A DNA stretch of 64,000 bases from Cynocephalus volans (Eukaryota > Chordata > Mammalia > Dermoptera > Cynocephalidae): NCBI RefSeq assembly GCF_027409185.1, contig NC_084463.1:43130407-43194406 (forward strand), in the 5' to 3' direction. A program made the position numbers and the translations under genes. The notes below the pieces were generated by a model. The model did not search any database and was not told the origin of the DNA. It saw only the letters and a list, made by a program, of their open reading frames with translations. The first letter of the stretch is position 1, and every line of letters starts with the position of its first letter. This document shows positions 59,482 through 64,000 of the stretch, piece by piece.

Positions 59482-59892
59482 ATGGTTCGCACCAAGCCGA
59501 CGGCGCGGAAGTCGACCGGCGGCAAGGCGCCGCGGAAGCAGCTGGCCGCGAAGGTAGCCCGCAAGAGCGTCCCGGCCACCGGCGGCGTGATGAAGCCGTA
59601 CCGCTTTCGGCCCGGCTCGGTGGCGCTGCGCGAGATCCGCCGCTACCAGAAATCCAGCGCCCTGCTGGTCCGCAAACTGCCGTTCCAGCGGCTGGTGCGA
59701 GAGGTCGCGCAGGATTTCAAGCCAGACCTGCGCTTTCAGATGTCGGCTATGATGGCGCTCCAAGAGGCCTGCGAATCCTACTTGGTGGGGCTGTTTGAGG
59801 ACACCAACCTGTGCGCCATCCACGCCAAGCGTGTCACCATCATGCTCAGAGACATGCAGCTCGCGCTCCGTCTCCGCGGGACGTGGGTCTAG
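59482..59892 (+). CDS. Histone H3 variant with methionine at position 36 (K36M)
   Basis: Core nucleosomal histone, intronless, 136 codons including Met, exactly the family length. Tail landmarks are kept: R2, K4, R8, K9, S10, K14, K18, K23, R26, K27, S28; so are K56, K64, K79, C96, C110 and H113. Against canonical H3.1 I count 25 changes: A1V, Q5P, T22A, A24V, A29V, K36M, H39Y, Y41F, T45S, T58S, E59A, I62V, I74V, T80P, S86M, V89M, A98S, P121L, K122R, I124M, R128L, I130L, E133T, R134W, A135V. V24 and S98 are shared with testis-type H3t; C96 and the SA-M/M90 core place it with replication-dependent H3, not H3.3. K36M replaces the SETD2/NSD substrate lysine by the inhibitory residue known from chondroblastoma. 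The frame is undamaged and CpG-rich. The start is the only ATG at the family position (TTGTCATGG). It stands alone, with no neighbouring histone in the window. It could be a recently dead duplicate, but no lesion is visible. Confidence 0.93.
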   Translation: MVRTKPTARKSTGGKAPRKQLAAKVARKSVPATGGVMKPYRFRPGSVALREIRRYQKSSALLVRKLPFQRLVREVAQDFKPDLRFQMSAMMALQEACESYLVGLFEDTNLCAIHAKRVTIMLRDMQLALRLRGTWV

Positions 59893-59931
59893 GCTCCAGG
59901 GGCGATCGCCCTGAGGTCCTGTCACTCCAAA

Positions 59932-59947
59932 GGCTCTTTTAAGAGCC
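59932..59947 (+). terminator. Histone mRNA 3' stem-loop
   Basis: GGCTCTTTTAAGAGCC forms a perfect 6-bp stem with a 4-nt TTTA loop, 40 nt after the stop codon. It matches the SLBP-binding stem-loop that replaces poly(A) in replication-dependent histone mRNAs; CCAAA precedes it and ACCC follows. Confidence 0.92.
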
Positions 59948-59960
59948 ACCCGTTTGGTAT

Positions 59961-59977
59961 AAAAAGTGGCTGTAACA
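59961..59977 (+). promoter_or_regulatory. Histone downstream element (U7 snRNA target)
   Basis: AAAAAGTGGCTGTAACA, 13 nt after the stem-loop, closely matches the complement of the U7 snRNA 5' end (AAAAGAGCTGTAACA). Cleavage would fall between the two elements. Most decayed histone copies would not retain this. Confidence 0.8.
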
Positions 59978-59984
59978 TGGCGGG

Positions 59985-61799
59985 TTGCCGGGCGTCCACG
60001 GGGCTTCTTCCGGCGGTCGGTGCCGGTTCTGTCCCCTCTGTTCGCTTACCGATTAGGAAGGTAATAGACCTAATGAGGTGTTTGCGGTAACTCAGCCCGA
60101 TGCCAGTTAGGTTACGAGCCCCGCTAGTTGTCTGCACGAACTGGAGCATCTGTTCAGACGGCAGCCTAGATAGGCGCGCGCTAACTCGGCTTAGTGCCAA
60201 TTAGGTTGGAAGCCCAGTGAGTGGGTGCATTGTTAACTTGGCCCATCTGCTGTGGGGCTGGTTAGAGGCCTGTGTGTTCTCATCCCATCTCCAGTTAGGC
60301 CAGAAGTCCAGAGTCACGGGTTAACAGCCTAAATGCAAGGAGGTGCTCTACCCCGGTAGCTAACTTCCTGAGCAGTGTCTGGCATTGACTGGCATTGATG
60401 GCCCACATGCTGGCACGTTGAGACAGGCTTCCCAGACCTACAAAGTAGACTGATAATCTGGGGACGAGGGGCGAGGAATCAATTTGAGGAGAAATCCTGT
60501 CACCAGGGTGGTTAGCCTGGAACCCAATAGTGGAGTTTAGGTCAGGATAACTTGAGAATGGCTGTAAGGATACGGATGTAAGAATTTTCTTTCTTTGGTA
60601 CAAATTACAATTGTTCACTAAAGGCTTTATTAAATTACTGGAAGCCAGGCACTGTCTGGTGCTGAGAACACAGTAAAATCCATTCCCTACTGTCACTGGC
60701 CACTCGGTTTTCCAGGGGCTTACAGTTGAGTGAAGGAGGCTTGTATTGCACGTAGAAGCAATGATAGTAAAAAGTGCTCTTATGAATAGCAAGGGGTGTG
60801 AGTAAGAGGCTCTCAGAATGCAATAGTGGGATCTGGAAGCCTCTGAGCCCGGCTTCTATCCTGCCGACTCAATTCAAACGCTATAGCAACTAAATGAGTA
60901 CGCACACAATTAAAATGTCCACTTTTAGAATGTACTTAAGTTAGCTGATGACAAATCCTTGAAGGACTGTCCAGAAACAGTACGCAGAGACTGTTATAAA
61001 CAGAAGCAGACTAATAATATAGTACTCAAGGAAGCCTTTCCAACACACACATTTGTGTTACATCCCAGGACTGTCTGTGCGGAAGGGGCACAGCTCTGCA
61101 CTAGGCAGTGTTAATTCTGAGCAGAAAGACATGGACCTGTCCAGGAAGCGCAGCAGGACTGATAAAGCCCAGCAAGGGTTTTGCGTCCAGGGGTTTGCAG
61201 GCAACATGCATGTCAGGTCCCATGTGAATCCTTGACTCAAAACCATGTGGACCCAAAGCTGGAGAGTCGTGCTGAGAACTGGGCAGGGTGGCCAAGGACA
61301 GGGATGTACCAACTGGGTCCCATGGGGATGCCTTCTCACTCTCCAGATACCATGCCACCAACTTGGTGGTGCAGAGAGAAGATGACTTGAGAAAAGCTGG
61401 AAGAGGAGAGCACTGAGGAGAGGCTCGGGTTCTCCCTCTTGTGATATAACTGGGGTCGCTCAGGAAATAGCTTCTAAATACAGAACAAGTAACGCTGCCC
61501 TCTGTGGTAGGAAACAATTGCTTGAATGTTTTTAAGTTAATTGTTTTCAAGTGTTTGTCATGAGAACCAATTTAGTCCCACCTGGAAAATTTGAATCATT
61601 TTTATAAAACTATGGAACTATTACAATTAGGACTGGGGCCTTTGTTGCTGTCCTGCCGGTCCTACTCATGTGGGAATAGAAAGTTGAAGTGTAGACATTT
61701 GTTCCCCTTTTACTGAATTCTGTGAGCCCCTGAATGCTACAGAGACAGCCTCAGAGTGGAGCGTTTACCAGCAGAATGCAGCGGAAACCCTGAAAATAA
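59985..61799. other. Flank with no recognisable gene
   Basis: At 60091-60330 a motif with TAACTCGGC…TGCCA(A/G)TTAGGTT…AGCCC recurs at about 90-bp spacing, a degenerate tandem duplication. Around 60640-60740, CCAGGCACTGTCTGGTGCTG and GGGGCTTACAGTTGAGTG look like an ancient mammalian interspersed repeat (MIR/L2 type). Open frames at 60295-60792 (minus) and 61101-61550 (minus) have no recognisable features. Confidence 0.4.
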
Positions 61800-62230
61800 A
61801 CAATGGAAGGGAAAGAGGGCTGGGCATCAGAGGAAAGAATACGCCACCCCAAATATGCCAGGTGGGCATGTGGATTACCTTGAGCTAAAGGCACTTAAAA
61901 AGGCACTTCTGTTTTCTTCCTGAAAGCAGGGGACGTGACTCCCATGGGAAACATGCCCTCCTATACCAGGAGACAAGAAAGATTCTTATCACCATAGATG
62001 GGGACTTGAGGCTGAGAAAAATACACACCTTGTTAAAATAACTTGTATCTTCGTTTAGCCTCATATAATTTAGTTACTTTTTTACAAGTCACTACTCTGC
62101 TCAACCTGGTATGTAAACACATAGGCCGAACCACTTTGGGGGTCTTCATTTTCCTGTGAAGGTGCCCTGGTACATATAAAAATGCAATATGTATGCTTTT
62201 CTCCTGTTAATCTGTCTTATGTCGTCTTAC
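61800..62230 (+). mobile_element. Class I ERV-type LTR, plus strand
   Basis: It ends with TTTTCTCCTGTTAATCTGTC and TTATGTCGTC, the same 3' signature as the LTRs at 48660 and 49750; the last part is cut off by the following MaLR LTR. The left limit is approximate. Confidence 0.5.
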
Positions 62231-62231
62231 T

Positions 62232-62579
62232 CTGTTTAGGTTGCTATAACAAAATACCATAGCCTGGGTGGCTTTTAAACAGTACAAATTTATTTCTCAC
62301 AGTTCTGAAGGCTGGAAGTCATAGATGGGGTGCCAGCAGATTTAGTTTCTCAAGGTCATTTCCTGGTTCACAGATGGCAGCTTCTTCATGTGTCCTCACA
62401 TGGTGGAAGGGGTGAGGACCCTTTCTAGGGTCCCTTTCATTAGGGCACTAATCCCACTCATGAGGGCTCCACCCTCATGATCTAATCACCTCCCAAAGCC
62501 CCAGCTCCTAACCCCATCACCTTGGGGTTAGGATTTCCACATAGGGAATTCAGGGGAACACAGACATTCAGTCCGTCAC
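62232..62579 (-). mobile_element. MaLR/MLT-type LTR, antisense
   Basis: The plus strand shows TTGCTATAACAAAATACCATAG, TTTCTCACAGTTCTGAAGGC, ATGATCTAATCACCTCCCAA and TTAGGATTTCCACATAGGG. This is the reverse complement of an MLT1/MST-like LTR. Confidence 0.75.
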
Positions 62580-63417
62580 AAACTGGATTTGTCTTTACAC
62601 GACACAATGGACTTTCCTGACTAGGAGTCAGGGTTGAACACAGATGCCGTGACCCTGCTGTCCTGTTTCCGGGGGCCCGTCTTCCTTTCCGTTCAATGGA
62701 GCACACCATTTTTCAGGAGTGCCTGGTTCTTTCTCTCATCTTCTCTGCAATGTTAATAACTTCATGGGGGCTGGAGGGAGCAGCATCACACTGAAAGAGT
62801 GCCACTGACCGTCACAGTGAAGGGACAGCCGCCTTGTAACTGTTTAGACTTGGCTGACATTTTCACTTCAAAATTTTATTTATTTTTAAAAAGACAATCT
62901 ATAGAAATGGTATAAGATTTAAGAATTTCAAGAGTTTATATAGTAAAAATTGAATCTTTTTCAATTGGAGGGGGTTTCTCAGCCCTTAATTTTCCCTTCA
63001 GATGGAGTTTCTTGTATATTTTTCAAGAGGTGCTTATACAATCATCTAATTATGACTTTTTACCGAAATGTGCATATATGTAGTCTGACCTGTCTTTTAG
63101 TAAACCTAACAGCTTACCAGGACACATAAGAGCTTTCTGATTCTCCTTAATGATTTTATAGTGTTTCCTTTTCAGGATATTAAGGCTGTTTCCAATTGTT
63201 TTACCATAAAGGAAAAATAGCATCTCAGCCCAATAACCAGGGGTCCCTAACAGAACATTAATACTGAAATCCTAGGCTGATGCAGTATTTTAGCAAGTAT
63301 TTGTTGAATATCCACATTTTGCTGGGGGTGAGAGGGTGGGGAGGGAGGGCGAGGAACAGGTGGAGACCCTGTAAGGGCAAATATAACCCTTTCTTTCAGA
63401 ACTTCATCCTCTGTCCT
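62580..63417. other. No recognisable gene
   Basis: About 840 bp without a supported feature; the AT-rich part at 62870-63215 may be an old LINE or DNA-transposon fragment that I cannot name. Confidence 0.35.
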
Positions 63418-63506
63418 TCTCTTTTTTTCTTTTGCCACTGGGATAAAAACCCTTGACCTTGGCACTGTAACACTGTGCTCTAACCAACTGAGCTAGGCAG
63501 TAGCCC
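63418..63506 (-). mobile_element. tRNA-derived SINE, antisense
   Basis: The minus strand reads TGCCTAGCTCAGTTGGTTAG (A-box region), CACAGTGTTACAGTGCCAAG and GGTCAAGGGTTTTTATCCC (decayed B box), with an A-rich tail. Confidence 0.65.
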
Positions 63507-63639
63507 CATTCATTCTCTGTCTTTTTCAAATTCAAATGTATGTAAATCTTGTTAATGGCTAAACAAACCTCTTGCCAGTGTGACACCTCAGGAATATATC
63601 CTGAAGGACGTTGGAGCTATTTCTGAAATGTAATTGTAG

Positions 63640-64000
63640 AGAAGGAAAAAAACCTCTACCTTCTTAGGTTTGTAACTGGGGCCTACAAAGTAAACTGACA
63701 AAAGCCAGATTAACAGGAGAAAAAGCATGCACTTTTCATCTTGTTTTTAATTTTACATGCATGGAGGCTTCAGAGAAAAAGGAAAAACCAACGACGCTGT
63801 TAGGCTCAGGCACTCAGATACCATTTTCAACAGGTGATGAATTATGGGAAGGTGACTAGGGCATGCATAGGAGACAAGGGTTTAGTAAGGATTATTTGTG
63901 CAGACTCTTCTTGGTGCAGAATTTCCATCTTCTGCGTGGCCATAAAGACTCCCCTAGAGAGGAGATTTTTGGCAGTCCTCATTTCTCAAAGCTTCTGCTT
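63640..64000 (-). mobile_element. Class I ERV-type LTR, antisense (runs off window)
   Basis: On the minus strand, TGCTTTTTCTCCTGTTAATC followed by TGGCTTTTGTCAGTTTACTTTG is the same LTR 3' signature as at 62190, in the opposite orientation. Confidence 0.55.

Noticed and set aside
59482-59892. Histone H3 as a processed retrocopy
   Set aside because: It has its own CCAAT/TATA promoter and a downstream U7 element, which are not in the mRNA, and lacks a poly-A tail and duplication.

Overview
This is mammalian nuclear DNA: AT-rich, gene-poor and built mostly from layered retroelements (L1, class I and class III endogenous retroviruses, MaLR LTRs, a MER2/Tigger-type DNA transposon, an MIR-like SINE). 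Several tRNA-derived SINEs have isoleucine-tRNA-like heads with A and B boxes. This matches the CYN type known from colugos (Dermoptera), so a colugo is my best guess for the species. 'Placental mammal' is near certain; 'colugo' is an inference.

The one convincing intact protein gene is an intronless histone H3 variant on the plus strand at 59482-59892. It is full length (136 codons) and keeps a complete replication-dependent histone architecture: two CCAAT boxes, a TATA box, a short leader, a 3' stem-loop, and a histone downstream element that matches the U7 snRNA 5' end. The protein differs from canonical H3.1 at 25 of 135 positions. The most striking change is methionine at position 36, where lysine 36 should be. 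K36M is the known dominant inhibitory 'oncohistone' substitution. This is the outstanding observation in the window.

Other gene-like items are remnants or unproven. A vomeronasal type-1 receptor pseudogene lies on the minus strand (about 10985-11560). An open 82-codon stretch with good splice signals at 37123-37369 is not recognised. There are CpG islands at 47380-47945 and 50430-52110 and a CpG-rich patch at 44400-44900.

Layout: 1-4093, a minus-strand class III (ERV-S-like) provirus with a tRNA-Ser-like primer site; 4095-8500, an old antisense L1 split by a complete MaLR (LTR-internal-LTR, 5765-8053); 8.5-13 kb, AT-rich DNA with the receptor pseudogene; 13.5-18.9 kb, an antisense L1 in which a retroviral env-LTR fragment replaces part of the L1; 20-23 kb, old L1 pieces; 23.1-24.3 kb, an ERV-L-type LTR with a tRNA-Leu primer site; 27.8-32.2 kb, a plus-strand L1 with an internal deletion; 33-37 kb, L1 and LTR pieces including a twin-primed L1; 39.4-47.1 kb, two composite antisense L1 blocks interrupted by LTRs and a second L1; 47-54 kb, GC-rich DNA with three different tandem-repeat arrays ending at an L1 5' UTR; 54.2-58.1 kb, a further antisense L1; 59.3-60.0 kb, the histone locus; and then LTR and SINE debris to the end.

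The genes do not form a pathway. The biology here is one orphan, possibly testis-type, H3 gene embedded in repeats. No CRISPR array, operon, rRNA gene or stand-alone tRNA gene was seen.
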